NCBI RefSeq assembly: GCF_932294415.1
Contig: NC_065544.1
Coordinates: 19,257,351 to 19,321,350 of the forward strand
Direction: 5' to 3'
Origin: Quercus robur
Lineage: Eukaryota; Streptophyta; Magnoliopsida; Fagales; Fagaceae
Length of the DNA: 64,000 bases
Shown here: piece after piece, positions 12,101 to 24,687 of the stretch
Layout of the letters: each line of letters opens with the position of its first letter
Position numbering within the stretch: the stretch's first letter is position 1
Made by a program: the position numbers and the translations under genes
Notes under the pieces: generated by a model
Told to the model about the DNA's origin: nothing
Databases searched by the model: none
The model's input: only the letters and a program-made list of their open reading frames with translations

Positions 12101-13254
12101 CCTTAATCCAAGCAACACCCATTCCCTTCACGAGTAGAGGTCAAGACAATCTAGCATGGACAGGAAATCCGAGGGGAATTTTTGATCTTAGAAGTGCCTA
12201 CTCTATTGCTACAAAGGAGGAATCAGCCCCTCCCTGCAACTATGACTGGATTTGGAAGCTTCAAACGCTACCTAGAATCAAAACCTTCCTATGGTTGTGT
12301 ACACACAATAGCATAGGTGTTAAGGTGTGTCTTGCTAAAAGAGGGGTAGTGGTTGATGATCTCTGTCCTATATGTCAAAGAGAGCCTGAATCGATCATTC
12401 ATGCCATGAGAGATTGTGCTTGGGTCATAGCTGTGTGGATTCAGTTGGGAGTGAGCATATCCAAACAGGAATTTTGGACAAGAAATCTCCAAGAGTGGAT
12501 CACTTTCAATGGGAAAACAAACTTCAGCTCTGATCAGGGTAACCTCCCTTGGAATTCTATCTTTTCTTTTGCTGTATGGTGTATTTGGAAATGTTGAAAC
12601 TCTTTTGTCTTCAATAGGAAAGTGCAAAACCAAAAGCTATCTAAGGAGATTATGAACCAAACTATGGAATTCTTCTGCTGTGTTCTTTCTCCTAGAAACC
12701 CAAGTCACAAAGCCTTAAGGGCTAGTAGATGGGAGAGACCCCCAGCTGGTTGGAAGAAGCTCAATACTGATGGGTCTTGCGTTGGTGGATCGGACAGAGC
12801 TGGATGTGGAGGTTTGGTGAGGGACGAGTACGACAATTGGGTTGGGGGCTTTACTAGACATATTGGATCAACTAATAGTTTCATTGCAGAACTTTGGGGT
12901 CTTAGAGAGGGGCTGCTACTCTGCTGCAACTTAAACATTGATTCTCTTGTTGTTGAAATGGATGCTCAAGCTGCGGTGGAGGTTTTTAAGAATGCTAATT
13001 ATGTTAACAATGCCATTTCCCCTATGTTGGATGATTGTAGACACTTGACAGGTTGCTTTCATCACATTTGCTTCAACCATTGTTACCGCCAAGCCAATAG
13101 GTGTGCAGATTTGCTGGCTAGGATGGGTGCTATCCAAGATGTAGAGTTCATTTCTTCTAGTAGTCCTCCTATGGACATTTGTAATGCTTTTGAGGATGAC
13201 TACAATGGTGTGTCATTCAACAGGATGTGTCATGTTCTTGCTATAGTTGTTTAG
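9125..13254 (+). pseudogene. LINE ORF2: endonuclease, reverse transcriptase, RNase H, broken
   Basis: The ATG at 9125 opens MNIIVWNCRGA. The AP-endonuclease domain (9125-9840) shows the WNCRG, METHVGG, AGDFNE and SDHCPI motifs. The reverse transcriptase (about 10300-11500) shows KAPGPDGLHAGFF, NYRPISLCN, LKIDLEKAYD and the catalytic FADD at about 11187. The zinc-binding block CPICQREPESIIHAM is near 12370. RNase H (12750-13230) shows NTDGSCVGG, AELWGLREG and the QANRCAD block. Breaks are TAG at 9674, 9707 and 9743, a net one-base loss near 9900, TGA at 11170, TAA at 11428 and TGA at 12595. Five of these six stops fit C-to-T or G-to-A change of a sense codon; the 11170 TGA does not. Confidence 0.9.
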
Positions 13255-13298
13255 CTGTTTAATGCATCGTCTTTTACCAAAAAAAAACTTATTTGGTA

Positions 13299-15044
13299 CG
13301 TATTGTTTTAAACTTAAAAGTTCAAGCACTATAAATCCACTGTCACTACTCAATATGTTGATATGACTACATGACGGCGATGACGCAATATTTTTCATGT
13401 TTTGAGTAGAACTCATGGGTAGCTCCACTTGAAGCACAAGTTCAAATGAACCTCTTGAACGGGTAAAAAATATATAATATAACCCTTTTTTTTTAATCCT
13501 TAAAATAAAATTTTAAAAAGCTTGATCCTCTATATATATATATATATATTTAAATTCAGCTAAACAAACTTGAATATGACTATCTTAACAATATCTTGAT
13601 CTTTTTAAATACACACACAAAAACCCAATAACAAACCAATTTAATATAAAATTTGGAAAAATAAAATAAAATAAAAAGTCCAATAACAAAATAGAAATTC
13701 GTTAATCTTAAAGCTTAGAAAAAACTCTTTTAGATATTAAAAAATTTGAAATAAATCAATCAAATAAGAAATTAATGGATGAATAATTGTTTGGCTATGT
13801 ACATAAAGAAGATGTAGATCGTAGGAATGATAATAAAAATATTATGCAATGATTTTAAGATATAAAACCTCATGAATTTGGGTTTTTTTTTTTTTTTTTT
13901 TTTTTTGTGACGTCAATATATTCAAGTTTTCTTTCATTTTAGATTTTGTATCATTTATGTTTTTTTATTGATCTTCTAGAAAATAATCTCAGAGCCATGA
14001 GACTCATATTTCCCTACGTAAAGTATACATGGACTCACGTCTAATTAGCATGTTGTGTTCGTACATGTGGTTCGCAAAAAACATTTTTAAAAAATAACTT
14101 ACAATATTACTATTTGTTCATGATTTTTTTTTTCATGGATATAATTTGAATACATGTTCTTATTATATCATGTCCCGTGCACAAATGCAATAGACACAAT
14201 TTCACCTTTTTTTTTTTGTTTCTTGTTTTTTTTTTTTCATAAGCCACATGAGTACATGACATGATCTCATTCGACAAATAATGAAATGCTTGTAGCCAAA
14301 GGAAAAACAATTATGACAAGCTAGCAAAAGAGTCGAATAGGAGGAAAATATAAGAAATGGGGGCCATTCATCTGTGACATTACATGTGACATCGCAGTAA
14401 ATAAATTAAAAAAAGCCAATTATACTTTGTTGACTAATATTTATTTAAATTATTATTTTTAAACAAAAAACAAACAAACAAAAAGGACCTATTGGTTTTT
14501 GCTTTTGAATATTTTATTTTCACATATATTGTCTTAACTCTTAAGAGAAATTATAGTATCACGTAAAATGTCACAATTTTTGCCACAATTATTATATGTA
14601 TCAGGTGATTGATTATTTGTTATTTTCATATATTTATCATTTTTTGTCTATCACTTACAATTTGTCATGTGAACAATTCTGACACAAATCATTGCATTTT
14701 ATATGATTTTTAAAATTTTTGGTATACTAATAAAGTAATTATATATTGGCTCAATAAAATTATATATATAAAAATGGGTTTTTGGTGTACTAGCAGGTTC
14801 TGGAATGATGGTCGGCACTCCGCCTGCCCTAACCGCCCACGCAACCACATAGTCGCCCCGCTGACGTGGAAAATACACGAATTGAATAGACACGTCGAAA
14901 AGACCCAAAAATCCAGACTTGGACAGCTGCTTATCAGATAGGAGGCCTTTGTCGGATTCCATTCCAATTCCCACTTCAGACAAGATTCTTTTTCTTGGTC
15001 CCGTATTCCCTATTCCCTATTCTTAACCTAAAACCAAGAAAAGG

Positions 15045-15075
<31 letters not shown>

Positions 15076-15306
15076 GACCAAACAAAAGCAATCCCAGAGT
15101 TCTCTGTTTGGGGATTTCCTTGTTTCATTTTGTATAGGTTTCATGAATTATGTATTGTACTCTTAATTTTGTTTTTCAATTATATTGATTTTATTAATTT
15201 CTTCTTTACAATTTTGAAATTACTTAATATTATTTATACCCTTATTATCATAAGTATACATCATTTAAAATCTTCTCCATTTCAAATTCTTTGACCTCCA
15301 TCATTC

Positions 15307-15338
<32 letters not shown>

Positions 15339-15620
15339 TAAAGTACTCAAAGCTGAGAAAAATATCAATAAATAACCCGAATTAGGTTATAATTGAACTT
15401 TAATTTTGTGCTAAGTGCCTTTTAATTGTTTAATAATTTGATGCCAAATGTCTCTATATTTTAAATAAGCTTTCAATTTATATCAAATGTCATTTCATCT
15501 CTCATTTTGTGCCAAATGTGAGATTTATGAATCTAAATTTAAAAATAAAAAAGACAATTAAAAAAATATTATATTTCATTGTTAAACTATTTTAAGTTTA
15601 TCTAAAACTACTTTAGACTT
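13299..15620. other. AT-rich intergenic DNA with one GC-richer island
   Basis: Mostly AT-rich with microsatellites: (TA)n at 13532-13549, 15050-15073 and 15307-15328, the last followed by (TG)n. The stretch 14790-14990 is clearly GC-richer and carries a minus-strand ORF (14699-14983) whose first 66 residues look protein-like (QRGDYVVAWAVRAGG). I do not recognise it; it may be a captured gene fragment. Nothing else supportable was seen. Confidence 0.4.
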
Positions 15621-15855
15621 ATTCTTTTTTTTTTTTAATTTAGGAAAAAATTTCAAATTTTATTAAATAGAAATTAGGCTAAACAAAGCAATTGGAATGA
15701 CAGAACTTGAGAGTTTTTCCATCCAAACTAACAATTTGTCTAAATTGCGAGCAAAATGAGCAAGAGCATGAACCATTTTATTGCATTCTAACTTCAAGCA
15801 AGAGGAGGGCACTGTACCTAATGTCAAGTACAAGATGACTAGTGGAGGCAAGATT

Positions 15856-16075
15856 ATTTTTATTTTTATTTTGAATAGATGCTGGATGTTATCATTAAAC
15901 TGAAAAGTTACACCAAAGAGAAAAGACAAAGATACAAGGAACCCATAAGGTTCTTAGCATATTGACCTATCAACTAGGAGTAGATTGTGGAGCCAAGGAG
16001 GATCAACCCCTATGCAAGTCCGTGATGTCTCTGTGCTTCTTGTGACTTGGGCTAACTCATGTGCTACCTTGTCAA
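15856..16075 (-). mobile_element. 5'-truncated LINE tail (220 bp) inserted in the LINE relic
   Basis: GGAGGCAAGATT is duplicated at 15844-15855 and 16076-16087. Between the copies, the minus strand encodes VAHELAQVTRS and PPWLHNLLLVD, the C-terminal RNase H end of a LINE, then a 3' tail ending in AAAATAAAAATAAAAATA. It is a second LINE family, heavily 5' truncated, inserted into a LINE of another family. Confidence 0.7.
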
Positions 16076-16095
16076 GGAGGCAAGATTGACATTTA

Positions 16096-16590
16096 TGGTT
16101 TGTTTGGAAGTTTAAAAAATGAGGGGGAGTAGAGTAGAGGGAGGGATAATAATTTAATTACCTTATTTGGAAGTTTTTTAAGGAAGGAGAGGGAGGAGTT
16201 TAGAGGGGTTTGGACGGGTTTCAACCACCTCTAACCCCTCATTTTTAATTTCCCAAAATTGGAGAGAGTTGGAGGGAGAGTAGAGTAGATAAATTATTAA
16301 CTAGGTAAATTTCCTAATTTACCCATTCTAAATTAATAATAGACCAATGTTGCAAGTCCATTTTCAAATAGGAGTAAATTTGTCTATTTTAATCATTTCC
16401 TCTCCTCTCCATCCTAATTTTTAAAACATCCAAACAAGGGGAAGGGCTAATTACTCCCTTCCCCCTTACTAATTTTAAAAACATCCAAACAATGTGGAGG
16501 GAAACCATTCCCCTCTACTCTCATCCCTACTACTCTCCTCCCCTCTACTCCCCTCTACTCTCCTCCCTCTTTAAACTTCCAATCAGGCCA
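16096..16590. mobile_element. PIF/Harbinger-like MITE (495 bp), TTA target duplication
   Basis: The left end TGGTTTGTTTGGAAGTTTAAA pairs with the inverted right end TGGCCTGATTGGAAGTTTAAA. Purine-rich arms of AGTAGAG and GGGAGGAG type follow on both sides. The trinucleotide TTA flanks both ends (16093-16095, 16591-16593), as expected for PIF/Harbinger elements. The interior is AT-rich with no ORF. LINE coding similarity resumes outside it. Confidence 0.7.
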
Positions 16591-16687
16591 TTAGAGATTG
16601 TAGATTATGTATAAGCTGCTGAGAGTCCCTTCAAAATCAACTTCTTGAATCCCAAATTTTGTGCAAAGACCACAACAAGAAGGCTTC

Positions 16688-17462
16688 TGTGGGGTCAAAG
16701 AATTTGACAACCCCAACCCACCTCATACTAAGCCCAAGGCTCACGCCGAGGAGAAAGAAATGGCCGAGGACGATTAAAGAAAGTCCAAGTGGCCCAGAAA
16801 CGTAGCCGAGGACAATCCTGTCCTCGGCCAACCCATATCCTAGTAGGGAAGAACGGCCCGCCATCAACGACAGCCTCTTAGAGCGTCCCAAGAAAAATGA
16901 CAAGTATTATAGGACAGCCACATAAGCATGGTGTAGGAACAGTTCAAGGAAAAACTGTCACCTCCGCATTAAATGCCCATAGCTAACGTTCTGGCTGCAT
17001 TAATGAGGAAATGACCCCTGAACAGCGCGGTCTTGGTTGCCGCAACTCACTGGAGGTTTGGGAAGGTGGCTGATGGGACAAGCACTCGAGTAGTGACTTG
17101 CATGATCAACAAATGGAGGGCCAAAATCGACTGGGGAGGGATATATAATGTGAGAAATCTTCCAAAAAAGGGGGCGGAGAAAAAAAAGAATACGGGAGCA
17201 ATTTGTAGGATTTTGTAAACCTTTGTAACCTAGTACTGAAGAAAGAAGAAGAACACTAAATCCCTCGGATGAAATGCCTGAGAACAGACTTTCATACTTT
17301 AATCCATGTCCTTACTGTTCAATTCATTCAAATCGTGTCTAGTTGTTGTAATCCTCACTAAAACCTAGTTCTTGAACCCATTCTCTATAAATTTATTGTA
17401 TTGGGTTAGTTGGGTTTGAGTCTACTCATCCAATAGAGGAAGTATTCGAACCAGACCCTACA
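16688..17462 (+). mobile_element. solo LTR (775 bp) of a Tat-like gypsy family
   Basis: It begins TGTGGGGTC and ends ACCCTACA, with the 5-bp target duplication GCTTC at 16683-16687 and 17463-17467. A TATA-like GGATATATAATG is at 17138-17149. The body is rich in CCGAGGA motifs and contains a block with GCATTAATG and CCTGAACAG. The same block occurs in the LTR at 36908 and in the LTR of the large element at 23392. No internal domain is present, so it is the product of LTR-LTR recombination. It is a fossil. Confidence 0.85.
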
Positions 17463-17530
17463 GCTTCTATTTAGATTCCAATTGAATCCACTTCTAATCT
17501 ATTTAAAACCAATTCAATTTCATCACAAAG

Positions 17531-18540
17531 AAATTATTATTTGCTCAAATATAAATGTCAATGAATGTTCATATGTTATTTGAAAAATGCAAACATTAAA
17601 TTAATTTATTATATCAAAATAACAAAATTTAAGTTACATCATAATATTTTTTTATTTTTTTATCAAATAAAATAAACAAGAATGGATAATTTGCATGTTC
17701 TATCAAATAATATTCATACAATTTTTTTTTTAAGAGTTGACAAAATATAAGAATGGTCATAAATATATTTAATTTATGTTATAATTTTAATTTGCATCTA
17801 ATTATATTTATTTTTAAATGTTATGGGATTACGAGCTAGTACTAATAAAGATAAGGGTATAAATAATAAACAAAATAATATAGACAAAAATACAATTATT
17901 TAGACTATATATCATATTTCTCAATTATATTCAAATAAATAATTTCATTTAGTTTAACATTGTTTTGGAAGATAGCATTGTTTTGTACTGCATTGTAGGA
18001 ACATATTGTACTACATCTAAGGAGTTATACATAAGTTTTACTAAATAATATTACAAAATTAATCAATTTATATGTAAAAAGAAACAAGATTAAAGTTAGG
18101 GACATTCTCCAATCCACACATTGTTTATGTGTCAACTTTTGATTGAATTTCAGCAATTTCACATAAGTCGATCTTATGTACTTAAAGATAGTGAAATTCA
18201 ATTAAGAATTTACACACAAGCCGGATATGAACTTAGCACTTAGGTATGAAAAATGATGTGTCTCTAGCATTACTAAAAAATGGGAAAAAGTGAAGTTTTT
18301 AAAAAACTTTATGTATAAAAGTTAAAAACTAAAAATTAAACTTATAAAAGCTAATACCAAACACATCGTTAATGTTTCCAACCCCTATCTAGGGTCAGTT
18401 GGTTCTTCTCCCATTGTGATAATTATTGAATTATAAAAATAAAAAATAAGAAAAAAGCTTAACCTGGTTAACTTTGTCCCATAATTTAATAGCCTTACCC
18501 AGGCTAACTTCCCCCTAGGAACCAAACAGACCTGAAGCAG
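17531..18540. other. AT-rich DNA upstream of the actin gene
   Basis: No ORF or repeat I can support. The last 100 bases before the TATA box contain a short interrupted palindrome around AACCTGGTTAAC (18462-18473), which may belong to the actin promoter. Confidence 0.4.
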
Positions 18541-18548
18541 TAACTTGG

Positions 18549-18657
18549 GGTTTATAAAGGTCACTCATCAGTCATCAGTACCCAATTTCTCTTCCATTTT
18601 CAGCTCAACTCCCAATCTCTCTTCCTCAAAGCCAAAGCTTTTGTGTAAACAAACAAG
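18549..18657 (+). promoter_or_regulatory. actin TATA box and non-coding first exon
   Basis: A TATA element TTTATAAAG is at 18551-18559, followed about 30 bp later by a CT-rich leader typical of plant transcription starts (about 18585). The non-coding exon ends at 18657 in AACAAG before GTACGTG, a strong donor. Plant actin genes commonly have such a leader exon and a long leader intron that raises expression. Confidence 0.7.
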
Positions 18658-19888
18658 GTACGTGTAGATCTATGTCTTTTGGGATTTTTCTATATTCTCT
18701 GATCTACAAAATTTTGTTAGCTTTGCATATTTGAAATCAGATTCTGACTGATCTATGTATGTATGGACATATGTACATGTGTCTACTAAGTAGATGTTTG
18801 CTTTTTTTGTCTTTGAAATTCTGTGTACAATTAAGAAAGAATTATTATTATAAAAAAAAAGAGAAAAATTTGTTGTTTTTTTTTTTAAAGGAGCTTGTGG
18901 GTTAGTGCTATTTATAAGATTTTTTAAATATTAAAATATTTATACATAGAGACTGGTATATTTGAAATCAGTGAATTTTCAATTTTGTGATTAGGTGAAG
19001 AAAAAAGCATTCAGTGGTGTGTTTGCTTGAAATTATTCTTAGAAATACTGTGAATGAAAATGAAAAACTAGGTAGCACGGACACTTCATTTAGGGTGCCG
19101 TACCATGTTGTTCCTGTGTCATACTGGTGTTGTACGGCCGTCAGAAATTGCTACTGTCACTGTATCGTACCTGTGTCCGTATCTGAACCCATGTCTATGA
19201 CCGTGCTTCCTAGGTGAAACATACCCCGTTTTGAGGTTGAAACATGAAGCAGATTGTGATGGTTGTTTTCGTTTTTAAAGAAAATTGACATCTCAGAGAG
19301 TGATATATGTTATTCCGAAAAGTTATTGTTGTTCACTTGTATTTGTTGTGTTTCTGTTGCGTCTGACTTTATTTTAAAAAGCATCTGTTATGATCATTGA
19401 CAGTGTTACTAACTGTTCTTTTGGAGGTTGGTTGAGAGAGTTTTGCTTTTTGTGCACCACATTTGGTGTAAAAGAATTACTGTTAGAAGCAGTTTTTTTT
19501 TAAAAGATTTGTTCCTCTATTTTCAATTGTAAATTTTTTTTTTTTGGGTAAAAATAAGTCCTTTTTTGGGGGGGGGGGGGGGGGGGGGGTTTACTAGTGT
19601 ATCTATCTCTGGATCTAAAAAAAAGATGGGGCAATTATAAGGAAAATGCTCACTATTAAAAAAATACATAGAAAAAAAAGGGGTGAGGAAAATGCTCAAA
19701 AGATGCTTTCATTCACAATCATTTTTGGCATATTCTTTTTGCTCTTTTCTTTTAGAGATCCAAAAGGAGGCATAAGCTTGTTAATGCTGTTATGTGAACT
19801 TTGTATTATGGTTCGTGTCATTTGGACTGCTGTTAGTCGGACCTTGCATAGTAGTTTCCTTCTACCTCATACCATTTTCTTTGCACAG
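18658..19888 (+). promoter_or_regulatory. 1.23-kb leader intron of the actin gene
   Basis: It starts GTACGTG after the leader exon and ends TTTGCACAG, 14 bases before the actin ATG. Leader introns of plant actin genes are known to boost transcription (intron-mediated enhancement); that role is inferred here. It holds a small inverted-repeat insertion (19070-19211) and a G run at about 19569-19590. Confidence 0.75.
19070..19211. mobile_element. small inverted-terminal element in the actin leader intron
   Basis: The left end CTAGGTAGCACGGACAC and the inverted right end CCTAGGAAGCACGGTCA are similar. The interior contains alternating GTGTC and CCGTA motifs and is GC-richer than the intron around it. 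It is about 142 bp, a probable MITE of unknown superfamily. Confidence 0.45.
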
Positions 19889-19902
19889 GGTTATCATAAA
19901 AG

Positions 19903-22033
<2,131 letters not shown>

Positions 22034-23391
22034 GTTGGTGAGGGAGAGATTGGCGGTGAATCAAGAGTCTACTTCACTTAGTCTTGTGTCATATGTGAGT
22101 TAAGTTTGGTTGACTTTTGAAGCTCTGGTTTTATTAATAGAGAAGGGATATTAGTGTATTGGATGCTTGGGGTTGTAAGCTTGGAACATGTTATGTGCTG
22201 TCTCGCTGAGTCTTAGAAGCCAACTTATTATTGGCAAAAGGTGGCTAGTCTTGGAACCTAGCTGGTAGTAGTCTTGTTTGCGCCTTTTTTTTCCTTTCAT
22301 TTTTTATGTTTTAGCCATGAACTGAGTTGCCTTGAGTTAGAAACTGGTAAGTTTTATCATCTTTCCTCCCATGGTGGGATTTTTGAGTCTTATCTGTTTA
22401 TATCTATTGTTGTAAGCCTAGTACAATTTTTATGTCAGTTTGCAAAGAACTTTTCCAGAGAACAGTTGCAGGGGTGATCATCTCTCTCTCTTTCTCTCTC
22501 CCCTTTTTATCTTTTTGGGCATTGGATCAGTTGCTTCTCTTTTAAGGGGCATTTGTTCCATTATTCTTTCTGGCCATATATAAATTTATGGATAAATCTG
22601 CATCATTGAGGATTTTTTAATCGCTGACGTTCTGCACGGGTCAGCAGTGTGGAGGAATGAGGACTAAACTTCATGCTGCATTTCATGCATTGCAGCCAAA
22701 GCCAATATTGTTGGAATTGGAGTTACTAGTGGGGAACAATGCTTATTCTCTAGGAAGTGTAGCTCCTGGAACTTCTGAATCTTCAGCTTCACACTGGAAC
22801 TAACCACAGTATTTAGTGCGATAACGGATTTAGCTTCAATTTCTCATGAACGCGTGTATACTTGTCAAGATGGCTTGTGTTGATAATTATGTTGCTATTC
22901 TAATTCCAAAAACTGTTTTCAATTACTTAGCTAAAAGTCGATTCATACGCTGTGGATATTGTCCTACAATTCAAGTACGCAATTCATTCGTTATTTCCTC
23001 TTTAGGTTCTTTAAGAGTTCATGCTTCCATATGGTATGGAGATGAGGTTACACCAAGCATTATTTTTTAATGAAGCTTTTTAGTGACCAAATCTGTAAAT
23101 TACAATGTAGTAATGTGTGGAGTAGACAAGGGCTTTGTAGCTATTTTGGTAGGTTTTAGTGTTTTCAACGGAGATTTCCTATGTTCAAATGCACCCTCCT
23201 TCGATTATTAAATTATCAACAAACAAAAAAAATATAGTCAATATAATATTCATAGAGTGGTGTTACGTGTACTACAAATTTTATCATACAACATGTATTA
23301 ATTGATATGTCAACTTTTAAAGTGCATAATAAAATACTAATTAAGATATTTATTTATTATGTTGTTAATGTGGTATAATCATATTCATTAT
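22034..23391 (+). other. actin 3' UTR and downstream spacer
   Basis: The first few hundred bases after the stop are T-rich, like a plant 3' UTR and poly(A) region. A CT microsatellite lies at 22481-22500. The ORF at 22846-23070 has no recognisable features. From about 23255 to the LTR at 23392 the sequence resembles an AT-rich MITE arm (GTGGTGTTACGTGTACTAC) but no partner arm was found. Confidence 0.4.
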
Positions 23392-24190
23392 TGTAAGGAT
23401 TGAATTTGAATTGGACCCAATATAGGATTAGGTTTTAGCCCAACAAGCCCAAACAATGAATTTGTAGAGCGTAGGTGAAAGAATTAGTTCTATTCGGTAA
23501 GTAAGACAATAACAGTTGTTTATTTAAGAGAATCAAACACAAGTAAAGTGAGAAAATTTGTCATCGGCATAGTCCGAGGAGCTATGTTATAATGTCAAGT
23601 TAATAATCAAGGTTACGAGAGTTCAAAGGATTATTACAAAGATTTCTTAGTTTTTCGATCCCCCTCTTTTAGGCCACCTCTCCGTGCTATATATTATAAT
23701 TTTGGTATCATCCTTACTATACATGTGTAGGTTGGGTTCTAGAAACTCCTTCCTGTCCCATTCAACACCTCCTAGAACCTTCAACTAGCAGCTGTAAGGC
23801 TGCTTCACCACTGTTCAGGTATCACTTCCACATTAATGCGGCCAGAGAGTTAGCTAAAATGCATTTAATATGGAGGTAGCAACTTTTGTAGATATTTGTT
23901 ACCTCCCTCTACTCCTCCCTTATCCAATGTTTGACTTCTAACTGTAATGCAACTTTGAATGATGTTTAGGATGACAAGGCATTTCTACTGACCTCGAATC
24001 TCTATTTCCGAGATAGCTTTTCTCCTCGGACATATTTTGAACTATCATATACAATCCTTATTTCTTCTTCTTCTACCATTCCCATAATAACTTTATTTGA
24101 CCATCCTTGGACTAGAAAATATCCTCGGATTGGGCCATAGGCCCAATTCATATAATTTTAATAGTACCTTCTTGCTAACTGGCCTCCACA
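23392..24190 (-). repeat. 3' LTR of the Tat element (799 bp)
   Basis: On the plus strand it runs from TGTAAGGATTG to GGCCTCCACA. It holds the GCATTAATG plus CCTGAACAG block (inverted) and CCGAGGA motifs shared with the two solo LTRs in this window. A TATA-like CTATATATTATAAT lies around 23688. Confidence 0.85.
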
Positions 24191-24206
24191 ATAGCCCCTA
24201 AAAATC
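24191..24206 (-). other. polypurine tract of the Tat element
   Basis: On the minus strand GATTTTTAGGGGCTAT lies directly before the 3' LTR start TGTGGAGG, the expected place for plus-strand priming. Confidence 0.5.
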
Positions 24207-24470
24207 TTGCTTTTCGACTCCTCGGGAGGAAAGAAGGATTTTGATATCCTTAGCCCATCCCGTTTATGGTTATACCCTGTCTACTCGAACTCCCAAATGC
24301 CTTTTTACCTGCTCAAGGTACGCTCCTGACGCTTCGGCATCCAGAGCATGTCATCATTAAATTTTGGCGGCACTCTTGTACCCCACGTTCAACGGCAGGA
24401 TGCAAATCCAACGGTGGAGGATTTCCTGGGTTTACAAGCAGGAATTTTCCCGCTTGTAACTTCTATGCCA

Positions 24471-24687
24471 CTATAAATAACTTTTCAAATCAATTCTCTT
24501 TCCTACTTTCAACAATCACAGAGTCTTAGAGCTCATACACAAAACCTGTCACTTTCTCTCATTTCCCTGTGCGTCTACAAATACTAAAAATTTGTCCGAG
24601 AATCTTCTTTTCAAACCTGTAAGTTTCCTTGAACCCTCTTAGTTTTAATTTCAAACTTGTTAATTTCTCTTCAAAACTTCTTAAAAA
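24471..24687 (+). promoter_or_regulatory. TATA box and leader of the opposite-strand module in the Tat element
   Basis: CACTATAAATAACTT at about 24471-24485 is a strong plant TATA context. It is followed by a pyrimidine-rich leader with no long ORF until the ATG at 24688 (AAAAAATGGG). It drives the strand opposite to gag-pol. Promoter function is inferred from sequence only. Confidence 0.45.

Larger units (their letters stand above)
7002..13283 (+). mobile_element. near full-length L1-type LINE with perfect 15-bp target duplication
   Basis: The 15-mer AAAACTTATTTGGTA lies at 6987-7001 and again at 13284-13298, directly after a short A tail. Between them are a brief leader, ORF1 (zinc-knuckle RNA-binding protein) and ORF2 (endonuclease, reverse transcriptase, RNase H) in the standard plant L1 order. 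The short 5' leader (about 36 bp) suggests a full or only slightly truncated copy. Both ORFs carry inactivating changes, so it cannot now move by itself. The perfect target duplication argues for a fairly recent insertion. Confidence 0.9.
15623..17530 (-). mobile_element. second LINE relic (RNase H end), interrupted by three insertions
   Basis: On the minus strand the RNase H tail of a plant LINE is recognisable: FGIQEVDFEG (about 16630-16660), then NLASTSHLVLDI after the insertions, and MVHALAHFARNLDKLLVW with VIPIALFSLI (15680-15790). It ends in a poly(A) tail (poly-T about 15623-15637). The order is preserved across a small LINE piece, a MITE and a solo LTR, so all three came later. Sequence to about 17530 may belong to its upstream part. 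It is clearly dead, with stops in every frame. Confidence 0.65.

Noticed and set aside
7065-13437. Minus-strand ORFs across the L1 element
   Set aside because: They are shadows of ORF1 and ORF2 in other frames, with no protein features.
22846-23070. 74-residue ORF after the actin gene
   Set aside because: No recognisable domain, no clear promoter and probably chance in the 3' spacer.
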